A stretch of 64,000 bases of DNA, taken from Incurvaria masculella (Eukaryota > Arthropoda > Insecta > Lepidoptera > Incurvariidae). The stretch's first letter is position 1, and every line of letters starts with the position of its first letter. Below are positions 49,102 to 58,349 of this stretch, piece by piece. The stretch covers positions 6,269,501-6,333,500 of the forward strand of contig OX335659.1 of assembly GCA_946894095.1 (NCBI GenBank). The letters are read 5' to 3'. The notes beneath the pieces were generated by a model. It was not told the origin of the DNA and searched no databases. It worked only from the letters and a program-made list of their open reading frames with translations. Made by a program: the position numbers and the translations under genes.

Positions 49102-49971
49102 GGAGTTTAATAAGATAAAAACCGACTGCTTTTCGTGGTATTTTAATGCAGGCGGAGCTAAGGGAATTTCTTATTGTAATTAAATTTTAATAAAACTTGA
49201 TATTTTTGCTACTTCGACACGAAGGCTCTTTTGACCCCTTTTGTCCCTACGCCTGTTGATGTTATTACCAACTAATAAAATGGCGACTGCTTAGAATTTG
49301 TGAAGCAAAGATATTGTAATATATAACAATCTTTATAAAAAATTGAGGATAATAAAAAAATTTTTTTCTATTATGTTGCACATTGAATAAACCAGCAAAT
49401 TTTATTTTTTTTCATAACTAAACTTATATTCATGATACTTATATTCTTTAGACGCTTATATCAAGGATATACGATAATTTATCAAAAACATTAAAACGTG
49501 CGGACGTAGCTCTCATTTGGTTCATTTAATGGGTAAAGTTTCAGAAAAATAGTTCTTAATTCCATTAAGGAAACAGACACGAGCCATTGCATGGAGCTCT
49601 ATCACGTCATTATCATCTCAATTTTTTTTCTCGTACAAAATCAAGACTAAAATCGATTTCGACGCAACATATGTTCTCACGAGAGCATTTCTCACGATTA
49701 CATCCTAGCGCTGAGGCAAGTCTTATTAGATATCAATACTCGATATAAGGTATCTACTTATCTGATATGAATAACGCCGGTAATGAAACCGCCCGCGTGA
49801 GAATTCCACTTGGAACGTTTCTGATATCATTAGTGATACTTGAGTGATATGAATTGGAACGTTTCTACAAAATGTCACTGTTTAATTTGATATTGCTCAC
49901 AATATCTTTGAACGTGTTACCCCTCACATTAATCATTGTACCATCTCCGTAGAGCTCAAATATATATTTTA
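49102..49971. other. No recognisable gene
   Basis: AT-rich, no supported feature. Confidence 0.4.
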
Positions 49972-50240
49972 CTAGGTGAGGTACCCGGCTCCGCCCGGAT
50001 CAATGTCGTTTCGGACTGATGTGGGGTTGGATCTTACATTTTATGTTACGTGAGTTCCGCATACAAACTTTCATTACCCTTTGTGGGGTGACTCTTTGAA
50101 TTTAATTTTTGCCACAAAAGGTAGCCTATATCCTTTTCCCAAGTCCAGACACACTCTTTACCAAATTTCATAAAAATTAGTTTTGACGTGAAAACGAACA
50201 GACAGACTGCAACTTTCGCATTTATAACATTAGTTCATAT
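49972..50240 (-). mobile_element. Helitron-like element, minus orientation
   Basis: The 3' end (CTAG at 49972-49975, with T on its outer side when read on the minus strand) is preceded by GGCGGAGCCGGGTAC. The 5' half contains TGCGAAAGTTGCAGTCTGTC and ATGAAATTTGGTAAAGAGTG, which I recognise from common lepidopteran dispersed elements. The 5' edge near 50240 is not exact. Non-coding. Confidence 0.6.
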
Positions 50241-50271
50241 ATATAAATTTCTTCATCCAATCTGTTGGAGT

Positions 50272-50338
50272 CTCCGGCATCGTCGTGCCGGAAGTCCGAC
50301 TTATTCCCGCCCAGGTTCCTCCCAGGAAAAGGAATAAG
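50272..50338 (-). other. Two hairpins in retrotransposon 3' UTR
   Basis: TCCGGCA (50273-50279) pairs with TGCCGGA (50286-50292) around a 6-base loop. CTTATTCC (50300-50307) pairs with GGAATAAG (50331-50338). Such 3' structures are often what the element's own RT recognises; here that is inference. Confidence 0.55.
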
Positions 50339-50368
50339 CGTCAAATATGTTATTTTTGAAGTTCTGCA

Positions 50369-52672
50369 TTATTCTTGATTATTTACTTCAATTTGGTTAA
50401 TTTCTTCTAAATATCCGCTCATAAATTTTGCCATAATTTTCGTAGTATGTATCGCTGCCTGTTTTTGTAGAATTTCTATCTTTATATCAGCCTCTAAAGT
50501 GTCGATATAATTTTGTGCAGTTTTACTTATTATGCCAGTTGTGCCAATAACAACTGGGATAATTTTGCAAGATGTGTTCCATAGCCTTTCCACTTCTATT
50601 TTAAGTGCATGGTATTTCGATAATTTTTCTGCTTCTTTTTTCATAATGTTGTAGTCCGAAGGTACTGTTACATCGATCAGGCAGGTTTTATTTTTTGATT
50701 TATTGATGTATATCAAATCTGGTCTATTGTTGGGTATCGCGAAATCGGTGGTTACTGGAAGTTCCCAGATAATTTTACTCGACTCATTTTCAACAACATG
50801 GGGCTCATTAAGTGGACAATGCCACCAAAATTTTGTTGCTTCAAATGAATGTTTTTTCCTCAGGCACCAGTACACATATTTAACAAGATTGTTGTCCAAT
50901 TTGGGGGTTGTCGGATTTTTTTTTAACCATGTAAACGATTTCTGATAATCTGTATTTGTGTGTACTAGAATTTTGTTGACTATCTGACCGTGAATGGGTT
51001 TATTCTTCCACTTTTCTTTATTTGTCAGTATTTGCTTTTTAAGTATTTTATTGTTATCTTCAGTTGGTTCTAAAATGTTGAGATCAATTCTAAATTGTTC
51101 AGCTTCTCTTTTAATGCTATGGATGGCCTTTCCACTATCATGTGCATTTATTGTCTCTACATTGCAGTCAGGTTCACTTATTAAATACGCTTCCAATTTA
51201 ATAGTAAGACGTTTATACAAATCTTCCATATTTAGTAGTCCTCTGCCCCCTTCGTGAACTGGGAGATACAATCGTTGCACATCAGACTTTTGTTGATGTG
51301 CTTGGTAGATATTGAGTAGTTTTCTTGTTTTAATATCGATTTTTCTTATTTCACTGACATTGTAGTTAATAATATTAAATGTAAATAATAATACTGGAGA
51401 AGCGTAGCTGTTGATTGCTTTCATTATGTTTCTGGCATTAAGTTTTGATTTCAAAATAGTTCTTACCCTTTTTAAGTATAATTTTGTTTTCTCTTCTTTG
51501 ATTTCATTGTGATTTATTTCTCCATTTTCACATATTCCTAAATATTTATATTTTGTTTTATCATCCAACGATACGAATTTATTTCCGTTTAGTAGTATGT
51601 GGCCTTCTCCTACAGCATAATTAGTTCTTTTTCCGCATTTTAATTCGAGTACATTGCATTTGTCTAGTCCAAATTCCATTCCAATGTTGTTGGTAAATAT
51701 TTCAACAGTATCAATTAGTGTCGTCATTTCGTATTTGCTTTTTGCATATAATTTTATATCGTCCATATACATTAAATGATTAAATAATCGCCCATTCTTT
51801 AGTTTGTATCCGGTTTTGTTGTATTTGTTTAGCATCGATGATAACGGATTGAGGCAGAGGCAAAATATGAACGGAGAAAGGGAATCCCCTTGGTAGATGC
51901 CTCGTTTTATTTTTATTGGTTTGGTTTTAATTGTACATGTTTCACTTGAAGCGGTCATATGTACTTGCCACATTTCCATGGATTTAGTTATCAGACTAAT
52001 TATGTTTTCTGGGCATTTGTAAATTTTTAAGATGAATAAGATCCATTCATGTGGAACTGAATCATACGCCTTTCTGTAATCTATCCATGTCATATTTAGA
52101 TTTTTTTTATTGTGTTGGGCATCTTCCAGAATGGTTTTATTTAGTATCAGTTGATCTTTGCATCCCCGAGATTGTTTTCTGCATCCTCGTTGGTGTGGTG
52201 CCATAATATTGTTTTCCATACAATGCATATACAATTCTTCATACAGGATAGATGTTAGTAATTTGTACATGGTTGGTAAGCATGCAACTGGTCGCCAATT
52301 TTTGGGGTCTTTGCTATTTGTGTTTTTCGGTATTAATGTTACCAGTCCAGTCACAAACCATGACTCAATATCTTCTTCGTTGCTTAGAATTCTGTTGAAG
52401 CTATTTAAAATAAAAGGATGTGCCTCAGTAAAATATTTAAGGTAGTAATTATGTAATTTATCAATTCCAGGTGATTTCCAATTATTAATTTGTTTGACAC
52501 TTTGTAGGAACATCAACTCACTAATTTTTTCAAAGGTAGATTCTCTCTGAATTATTATTTCATCTTCAATGGTCTGTAGCCAATTATTTTCTCGATTAAT
52601 TGGTACTGGTTTACTAAGAATTTTACTCCAAAATATTTCAATTTCATCTTGAGTTGGTATTTCAGTAGGCAT
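50369..52672 (-). CDS. Reverse transcriptase with C-terminal restriction-like endonuclease
   Basis: 767 codons without a stop. The RT domain runs from about residue 105 to 400: NWRPVACLPTMYK (125-137), motif A TWIDYRKAYDSVPH with Asp198, motif B IKRGIYQGDSLSPF (255-268), catalytic YMDD at 302-305, and KYKYLGI (374-380). A thumb-like region follows. The C-terminal endonuclease has RPDLIYI (Asp652), CLIDVTVPSD (Asp667) and the KYHALKIEVERLW helix, followed by IIPVVIGTTG. In related proteins a CCHC zinc knuckle lies between thumb and endonuclease. Here WLKKNPTTPKLD (582-593) runs straight into NNLVKYVYWCLRKKHSF, so that knuckle seems to be missing in frame. The annotated Met is internal: the frame is open up to 52762, where it meets the upstream Myb ORF one base out of frame. 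Nicks target DNA and primes reverse transcription if functional. Confidence 0.85.
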   Translation of the reverse strand: MPTEIPTQDEIEIFWSKILSKPVPINRENNWLQTIEDEIIIQRESTFEKISELMFLQSVKQINNWKSPGIDKLHNYYLKYFTEAHPFILNSFNRILSNEEDIESWFVTGLVTLIPKNTNSKDPKNWRPVACLPTMYKLLTSILYEELYMHCMENNIMAPHQRGCRKQSRGCKDQLILNKTILEDAQHNKKNLNMTWIDYRKAYDSVPHEWILFILKIYKCPENIISLITKSMEMWQVHMTASSETCTIKTKPIKIKRGIYQGDSLSPFIFCLCLNPLSSMLNKYNKTGYKLKNGRLFNHLMYMDDIKLYAKSKYEMTTLIDTVEIFTNNIGMEFGLDKCNVLELKCGKRTNYAVGEGHILLNGNKFVSLDDKTKYKYLGICENGEINHNEIKEEKTKLYLKRVRTILKSKLNARNIMKAINSYASPVLLFTFNIINYNVSEIRKIDIKTRKLLNIYQAHQQKSDVQRLYLPVHEGGRGLLNMEDLYKRLTIKLEAYLISEPDCNVETINAHDSGKAIHSIKREAEQFRIDLNILEPTEDNNKILKKQILTNKEKWKNKPIHGQIVNKILVHTNTDYQKSFTWLKKNPTTPKLDNNLVKYVYWCLRKKHSFEATKFWWHCPLNEPHVVENESSKIIWELPVTTDFAIPNNRPDLIYINKSKNKTCLIDVTVPSDYNIMKKEAEKLSKYHALKIEVERLWNTSCKIIPVVIGTTGIISKTAQNYIDTLEADIKIEILQKQAAIHTTKIMAKFMSGYLEEINQIEVNNQE

Positions 52673-52751
52673 TATATTTTTGTCAAATATTTTTCTATAA
52701 AAATTATGTTCATTTTCTTTAAATAATTTATTTTCAGTTTTTGTTAGGTTT

Positions 52752-53393
52752 TCATCTGTATATCATAATTTTTCGAGCTTGGTTTGATAATGTGTTTCCA
52801 TTATGATTAACTAATTTTGGGCTGTTTGGGTTTCTTTCTTTGAATAGTTGGTATAATCTTTTTATGTAGCCACGCCCTTGTTCTCTCGTTTTTAAATAAC
52901 AAAATATTAGTTCACACATTTCCTTTTCTGACCACTTTCGTCGTATATTTATTTCTTTATCCAAATCAGAACCAATGTTAAAGTTTTCGCTGTTACTGTT
53001 ATTCAGACTATTGTGAGTCATCTCATTATTGTTTTGTAATTCAACACTATGCTCTATATTTTTTAATAACTCTGACGAGAGCATTTCATATTGAAGAATT
53101 CTTCTAGCTTGAGTCGATAATGTCGTACCCGTGAATTTTATACTTTTAGGGTTGTTCGGGTTTCTCTCCTTATATAGTTTCTCCAGTCTTGCCAAATACC
53201 CTATTCCCATAGATCGTGCTTTATAATAGCAGAACATCAATGCAACCGTTTCATCTTTAGACCACATTCGCCTTCTATCTTCTAAAATATTGCGTCGTGG
53301 ATTAGTTTCTGTTTCAGATGTACCGGCAGCATTATGAGAATGATTCCCTTGCCGCAAAGTAGCATCGGTTGTCCCTGCTGTGTGTGAATCCAT
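52752..53393 (-). CDS. N-terminal tandem Myb-like DNA-binding part of the RLE retrotransposon
   Basis: 213 codons. Two homologous segments, residues 41-100 and 151-210, share W-[ST]-x-[KE]-[DE], the FCY.K block, GYL/IxRL, YKERNPN/FKERNPN, P-K and TLSxQARxI. This is the Myb/SANT-like fold used for target-site recognition in R2-type elements. An Asn/Ser-rich linker (110-140) separates them. The TGA stop at 52752 overlaps the downstream RT frame by 11 bp (52752-52762), and the two frames differ by one base. R2/R4-type elements normally have a single ORF, so an indel is the simplest reading; two-ORF expression is an alternative. Confidence 0.75.
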   Translation of the reverse strand: MDSHTAGTTDATLRQGNHSHNAAGTSETETNPRRNILEDRRRMWSKDETVALMFCYYKARSMGIGYLARLEKLYKERNPNNPKSIKFTGTTLSTQARRILQYEMLSSELLKNIEHSVELQNNNEMTHNSLNNSNSENFNIGSDLDKEINIRRKWSEKEMCELIFCYLKTREQGRGYIKRLYQLFKERNPNSPKLVNHNGNTLSNQARKIMIYR

Positions 53394-53709
53394 ATTGAGT
53401 GCTACTGGCCACTTTTATAACATTTAATATGTCAATATGTCAATGATGTCAACTTGTCAAATTTTTTAGCGCCACCTCACATTTTTAATGCCCAATAACT
53501 TCTCAAGATCTTGATCAATTTAATTTCTGGTTGTAGATTTGTATTGAGGAAGTTCGTGAGTCTTACCTCATGTGTTGATATTTTCCTGTTGCATGTTTTT
53601 CGAAAAAAATATCAGAACTGTCAGTCGGTACCCGTAAAATTTTATTTTGGTGGAATCTTCTTCTAGTCGTAAAATATCTATAAAACTACACTTTCCTCTA
53701 ACTAAATAT

Positions 53710-53945
53710 TGTTATGTATTTCTTGGGGGCGAAGCTCCGGCGGAAATGAAACTGCTGGGTCTCTTGACTTCGTTTTATTCCATGAATCAAGAATTTTATC
53801 ATAAGAAACTAATCAACAGTTCTCGTCAAGAAAAAGGATCTCTCTTGTTTTTTCTAGGTGTCCCGAGTGACATACCAAAATTAGCTCTATATACGAAAAG
53901 AACTTTTTAACAATAATTATTAATCGCCAGGAATATCTGGCGACA
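53710..53945 (-). repeat. 3' LTR
   Basis: 236 bp. In element orientation it runs TGTCGCCAGATATTCC to AAATACATAACA, with a TATATAG box (about 53885-53892) and AATAAA (53774-53779). No base difference from the 5' LTR was seen. Confidence 0.9.
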
Positions 53946-54579
53946 TTCTTCCATTACTCCGGCGATGAATAACTTCCCCTTGGATTTGGCCTATCTAGAA
54001 TGTCAAGAGAAAAAATTAGAGCGGCTAACTTACACCTCGATGCTAAATAAGGTCGGGGAACCTTCATCTCACATCTAAAACTCTTGGATAGTAAAATTCA
54101 AAAGCTTTACGACCCTCCAAAACCGCTCAGAAATCGGGACGGAGGTGTATCATTCTACGACACAAACTCTACCTATCCCGGTAGCAGAAAATTATGCTAG
54201 ACGTTAGCTCAAACGACCAAGTGTCGTGGTATAGTTACAATAAACTTTTCTGCCACCTCGCATTATGGTGGCACCATGTTATAAACAAACGCTGTTTAGT
54301 AAGTTTCAACCTTAGGGTTGTGACTTACCTAATTTACTAATACAGCGGTCAGTAGGACCGATTACCTACCTAAACTAATATTAACTTAAGAAAAGTTATT
54401 TGAACAAAAATATAATTAAAGTTATGTTTTAAATTATTAAAATTATTTAGTTAAATTAAAATAACCATTAAGATGAATTAGAATAGAATTAAATTAACGT
54501 TTAAATAAAGATAAAATTATTTAACTGATATCGTTATTTATTAATTTTAGATTTGACCAAACAATAACCGAGCGCGGAG
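53946..54579 (-). other. Non-coding interior of the LTR element
   Basis: Lies between the truncated pol and the 3' LTR. Only a short purine run (GGAAGAA) precedes the LTR, a weak polypurine tract. The rest is AT-rich and unrecognised. Confidence 0.5.
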
Positions 54580-54768
54580 CTATATCAGGTTTGCGTCATT
54601 GGAGAAATATGCAAGTACCGGTGGGGCGGACATCTCTTTCTTCAATGTGGCGAACGCGATTTGTTGGGGCATTTCCCAAATAAAGGTAGCATTTTTCTTG
54701 GTTAACGCAGTTAAAACCAATGCTTTAGTTGAAAAATCTTTGATAAATTTCCGATAATAGGAAGCCAT
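54580..54768 (-). pseudogene. Pol remnant: RT/RNase H connection, truncated
   Basis: Continues the RT frame after one stop codon: GMASYYRKFIKDFSTKA is the conserved segment after RT, then LTALTKKNATFIW and the start of RNase H (PPVLAYFSNDANLI). A stop follows at the point where the RNase H active-site region should continue. The TAA at 54787-54789 sits in the same frame as the upstream ORF, so one substitution explains it. The downstream loss is a deletion. Confidence 0.8.
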
Positions 54769-54789
54769 CCCTACAAAGGAGCGGATTTC

Positions 54790-56130
54790 TTAAACATTCT
54801 TTGGGGTTGGAAAGTTAATAATCTTTTCCACATTCTTTTTCACAGGATAAATACCACGATGAGAAACTTGGTGACCTAAAATGTTCACTTGCGATAAGCC
54901 GAGGTAACATTTTTTTGGTTTTAAAGTTAAATTCGCTTTCCGTAGCCTGTATAATACAATCTCGAGCTTTTCTAAAAATTCAGGAAAAGTTTTTCCGTAC
55001 ACTAGAATATCGTCAAGATACACTATAACACCTCGGTATTTTAAGCCAGCCAAAACTTTATCCATTATCCTCTGGAAACAGGCGGGGCTTGTCTTCAAAC
55101 CGAATGGCAATTTATTAAACTCATAAAGGCCCTCGGTAGTGCAAAAGGCGGTTTTACATTTGTCTTCTTCGGCAATGGGGATTTGCCAATATCCAGAAAT
55201 AAGATCTAGGGAAGCGAAGAAACGAGCGCCTTCCAAACAGGCGAGTAAATCCTCGATTCGAGGTAGCGGATAACTATCCATCCGTATGGTTTTATTTAGA
55301 GGCCTGTAGTCCACGCAGAATCTCCACGAGTTGTCGGGTTTCTTAACCAAGACGACACCAGCAGCGTAAGGTGAAGTAGAATCGCGAATGACTCCGTTCC
55401 TCAACATCTCTTCAACCTGATCTTTTATAATCTCTCTCTGTTTATAGGATACCCGATAAGGGGGGCGGCTTACCGGTGAGGCGTCCGATGTGTTGATGTG
55501 TAGCGTCCCTTCTGAACACGTTCCGACTTGTGCGTTCGAGTACGCCATCCGATCATCGAAGTTCATCAACAAATTAATCAAACCGGATTTATTTTCCCAG
55601 GACAAATCTTCGGCCAAGTTATACCCTACATTTTCTTTAATTTGTAGATTAAAAATATGGCCTAATTTGTAATTCTCGGTTTTAAAGTGTTTCTTCGTAT
55701 TAACGTCAGTGTTGACCGTGCCTGTCTTATTACAACCCTTTAAATCTCTGATTACTTTGAACCTCCTCAGTTCTACTGTACCTTCCTCAAAGTTTATAAT
55801 GACTCTTGATATTCTCATGAAATCCAAGCCTAAATTCATTTCGGCCGCAAGATCTTGGACAACTATACATACTTTTTGGAACTGAACATCGCCGATTTGT
55901 AAGTCTAGGGTCGTTTGTCCTACGACTTGCATGTAAGAGCCTGAAGCATTTCGTAAGGTGAACTCTCCTTCAATGGGGTCGATCATTGACTCAGTGACAA
56001 GGTTTGTATTTATGCAAGAAATGTTAGCACCTGTATCTAAGAGGGGCCATAAGATTTTATTAATGTGGCGTACGTAAAGGGGGATTTGTATGGAAGTACC
56101 TCTTTCATCATTTTGATCCATCGGCGACAC
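54790..56130 (-). CDS. Gypsy-type protease-reverse transcriptase
   Basis: 446 residues. Aspartic protease with LLDTGANIS (DTG at 32-34) and IINFEEGTVEL near 111-121. RT begins about 220: GVIRDSTSPYAAGVVLVKK, FCVDYRPLNK, ASLDLISGYWQI with catalytic Asp309, KLPFGLKTSPACFQ and YLDDILVYG with the catalytic pair at 373-374. The usual Gypsy order is kept. The first codon given is GTG; in fact the frame is open upstream into gag and is probably reached by -1 frameshifting. It ends at a nonsense codon just before the RNase H connection, so the product would stop after RT. Confidence 0.9.
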   Translation of the reverse strand: MSPMDQNDERGTSIQIPLYVRHINKILWPLLDTGANISCINTNLVTESMIDPIEGEFTLRNASGSYMQVVGQTTLDLQIGDVQFQKVCIVVQDLAAEMNLGLDFMRISRVIINFEEGTVELRRFKVIRDLKGCNKTGTVNTDVNTKKHFKTENYKLGHIFNLQIKENVGYNLAEDLSWENKSGLINLLMNFDDRMAYSNAQVGTCSEGTLHINTSDASPVSRPPYRVSYKQREIIKDQVEEMLRNGVIRDSTSPYAAGVVLVKKPDNSWRFCVDYRPLNKTIRMDSYPLPRIEDLLACLEGARFFASLDLISGYWQIPIAEEDKCKTAFCTTEGLYEFNKLPFGLKTSPACFQRIMDKVLAGLKYRGVIVYLDDILVYGKTFPEFLEKLEIVLYRLRKANLTLKPKKCYLGLSQVNILGHQVSHRGIYPVKKNVEKIINFPTPKNV

Positions 56131-56168
56131 TGTACAGCCGTATCTCTCGGTTGTCGGCGTCGCCTCGC

Positions 56169-56780
56169 TTAGTTTGGGGAGATCGTCGTCGTCTCCCTGG
56201 GTCTCAGGTTGTATTCGGAAGGCCTTGGTATCTGGAATGCCTGGCTAGAGGCACTCGGTTGCACCGGGTCTCTAGAATCATTTACATGAGGATGGAATGG
56301 TAAGTTATACGGCACTGCTGTCTTTGCCGGATAGAAATGGTTTTCAAATTCGGATAGGGCGGATTTGAGAGTTGTGTAGGTGGTGATGCTGCTTCCCAGC
56401 AGTCGGTCTCGTAGGTGAGGCAGTAACCCACTCCTTATGCGTTTAACTACCGTTGCCTCCTGTAATATGCCCGCTTTCCTGGCGTATTTACGCATCATAT
56501 ATAAATACTCCGTCACAGATTCTCCTCGTTGTACCGACGTGTTAAAGAGATCGGTATAGTCGATCGTAGTTGGAAACTCCTCCTTGAGTTTCTGTAGAAT
56601 TTCCAGGTAAGATAAGTCTCTTATCTCATCATAAAAGTACGCCGCTGCTCCCGATAAGTACCTAACCAAGGCTACTTTTTTCTCTGCATCCTGCCATTTA
56701 GCTAGCACTGCCACCGATGTAAAATTGGTTATAAAGTCATCGACGTCGTCCGAGTGTAATCCGGCGAATGAAAAAGCCAT
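56169..56780 (-). CDS. Short Gypsy-type gag, no zinc knuckle
   Basis: 203 residues with the retrotransposon gag (capsid) fold signature: DDVDDFITNF (11-20), KWQDAEKKVALVRYLSGAAA (28-47), then LKEEFP, a GESVTEYLYMMRKYARKAG helix and IRSGLLPHLRD. The C-terminus is proline/serine-rich and ends at TAA without any CCHC knuckle, shorter than typical gag. Capsid role inferred from family. Expression of pol depends on the slippery site at its end. Confidence 0.8.
   Translation of the reverse strand: MAFSFAGLHSDDVDDFITNFTSVAVLAKWQDAEKKVALVRYLSGAAAYFYDEIRDLSYLEILQKLKEEFPTTIDYTDLFNTSVQRGESVTEYLYMMRKYARKAGILQEATVVKRIRSGLLPHLRDRLLGSSITTYTTLKSALSEFENHFYPAKTAVPYNLPFHPHVNDSRDPVQPSASSQAFQIPRPSEYNLRPRETTTISPN
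56172..56178 (-). promoter_or_regulatory. -1 ribosomal frameshift slippery site CCCAAAC
   Basis: On the minus strand the gag frame reads TCC CCA AAC TAA. C CCA AAC is a canonical X XXY YYZ heptamer placed directly before the gag stop. Slipping back one base continues in the frame of the protease-RT ORF, which is open through this point. Confidence 0.7.
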
Positions 56781-56997
56781 TATAACTGAAAATGGTTTTA
56801 CTTACGGTACCAACACGAAGGGGCTCTTCTACTTACCAATTTATCGTTTGGTTACCTCGTCTAGTAACCTAGTAAAGGGTATACCTGTTTCCTTTGGGTA
56901 CCTGAAAGAAACCGATTCTTGATCAGGGGGGCTCTATCCATCCCCCGAAGATCCTTATTTCAGCCCTCGCTTTTTCGAGCTATCCAGGCGGATACGT

Positions 56998-57015
56998 TCC
57001 GGCGCCTGATCACCA
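56998..57015 (-). other. Candidate primer-binding site
   Basis: One base inside the 5' LTR, the minus strand starts TGGTGATCAGGCGCCGGA. A TGG start fits pairing to a tRNA 3' CCA. I could not assign the tRNA. Confidence 0.45.
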
Positions 57016-57016
57016 A

Positions 57017-57252
57017 TGTTATGTATTTCTTGGGGGCGAAGCTCCGGCGGAAATGAAACTGCTGGGTCTCTTGACTTCGTTTTATTCCATGAATCAAGAA
57101 TTTTATCATAAGAAACTAATCAACAGTTCTCGTCAAGAAAAAGGATCTCTCTTGTTTTTTCTAGGTGTCCCGAGTGACATACCAAAATTAGCTCTATATA
57201 CGAAAAGAACTTTTTAACAATAATTATTAATCGCCAGGAATATCTGGCGACA
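57017..57252 (-). repeat. 5' LTR
   Basis: Same 236-bp sequence as 53710-53945. In element orientation it is followed by the candidate primer-binding site and a leader of about 236 bp before the gag start. Confidence 0.9.
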
Positions 57253-58349
57253 ATATCTAGTAAACTACCTAAAAACCATGAAAGATAATGTTAAAGCCTA
57301 TTAAAAAATATATTTCCACTTTTTCAAAAAATCTCACACACAAGTCAGTTGACAGTTGACAGATGATATATAATGTTATTATATATATAATATATATAAT
57401 ATATATATATATTATTAAATACTATGTATGTTATGTATATGATGGGACTTTGAACGAATGTTATGTTTACCACTTTTAGTTTATACTGGATTTATTTACT
57501 GTTAAATGCATGTATTACTTACTTTTAGTTAATTTATAAATACAAAATAATAATACAGTAATTAATCATTTTATCAAAAAGTTTTACTACCGTTATTTAA
57601 ACAAGAATTAATATGTAGCTAACAAATGAGACTGATTATTTCCTAAATCGAAATAAATTTATCATTCGTATATTGAATTTCCCTGATTATCTTTGTGCTG
57701 GGTTGGCAACCTGTAGGTTGTAATCGAGGGGGTGAGAACAACGTGAGAACAAAATACCATTCTTCCTGTGAAATTAATTATTCGAAAGGAGTGAATAGCA
57801 GATCGGTTTTAATTATTATGCGTTGTGCTTTCAATGGGGCCATTTATTTATGGAAAGCATAATTCATTACATTTATTAATAGAATAAGCCATCTAGTAAT
57901 GAGTGGGATGTTTTACGGATTAAAGGGACTGGGATTTAATATTATACCAGCAAGATAAACTATGTCTTAAACAATGTATTATTTGTTAAACGCCTTTTAA
58001 GTTTTATTTCCTTTAGCCTTCTTTTCGTTAGATTGCTTTTAATTCGTTTTTAGGACTCATTTTACGTAATTAAAAAACCGTTTCAAAAACATTTAACTGA
58101 CTTCAATTCCTAAATGGAGTAATATATTTTCATACTATTTATGAAAGGAACACACCTGAGGTATACCCTAGTGATTGCGGAGATATCTAGTAACATACAT
58201 ACAAAAAAAATAAACTAACATTCAAACGAATTGAGAACCTCCTCCCTTTTTTATTTTGGTTAAAAATAAAGTAATGCATGAGAACTATGTATACTCATAT
58301 ATTTGTACTTAAATACAATTCTGGTTTGCGTTTGTTCTCAAATTGTTAT
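57253..58349. other. No recognisable gene; AT microsatellite and transposon-end fragment
   Basis: An (AT)n-rich block at about 57364-57412. At 58195-58270, ACATACAAAAAAAATAAAC and GAGAACCTCCTCCC repeat the pattern of 5878-5962. Confidence 0.5.

Larger units (their letters stand above)
50250..53709 (-). mobile_element. R2/R4-type (RLE) non-LTR retrotransposon
   Basis: Minus-strand element consisting of a 5' region (53394 to about 53709), two Myb-like domains (52752-53393), RT plus restriction-like endonuclease (50369-52672) and a structured 3' UTR to about 50250. Order and domain content match site-specific or microsatellite-targeting elements of the R4/Dong/Rex6 kind. The 5' boundary is not defined; an LTR element sits directly upstream. 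Both parts are open over hundreds of codons, so decay is limited to the frame split described with the coding regions. Confidence 0.8.
53710..57252 (-). mobile_element. Ty3/Gypsy-type LTR retrotransposon, internally deleted
   Basis: 3543 bp between two 236-bp direct repeats that look identical. In element orientation they start TG and end CA. Flanked by ATAT on both sides (53706-53709 and 57253-57256), a 4-bp target duplication. Encodes gag, protease and RT on the minus strand. The rest of pol (RNase H, integrase) is missing, replaced by about 630 bp without coding. Insertion is recent, judged by LTR identity. Confidence 0.9.

Noticed and set aside
53710..57252. Endogenous retrovirus with envelope gene
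   Set aside because: No env-like ORF exists between pol and the 3' LTR.
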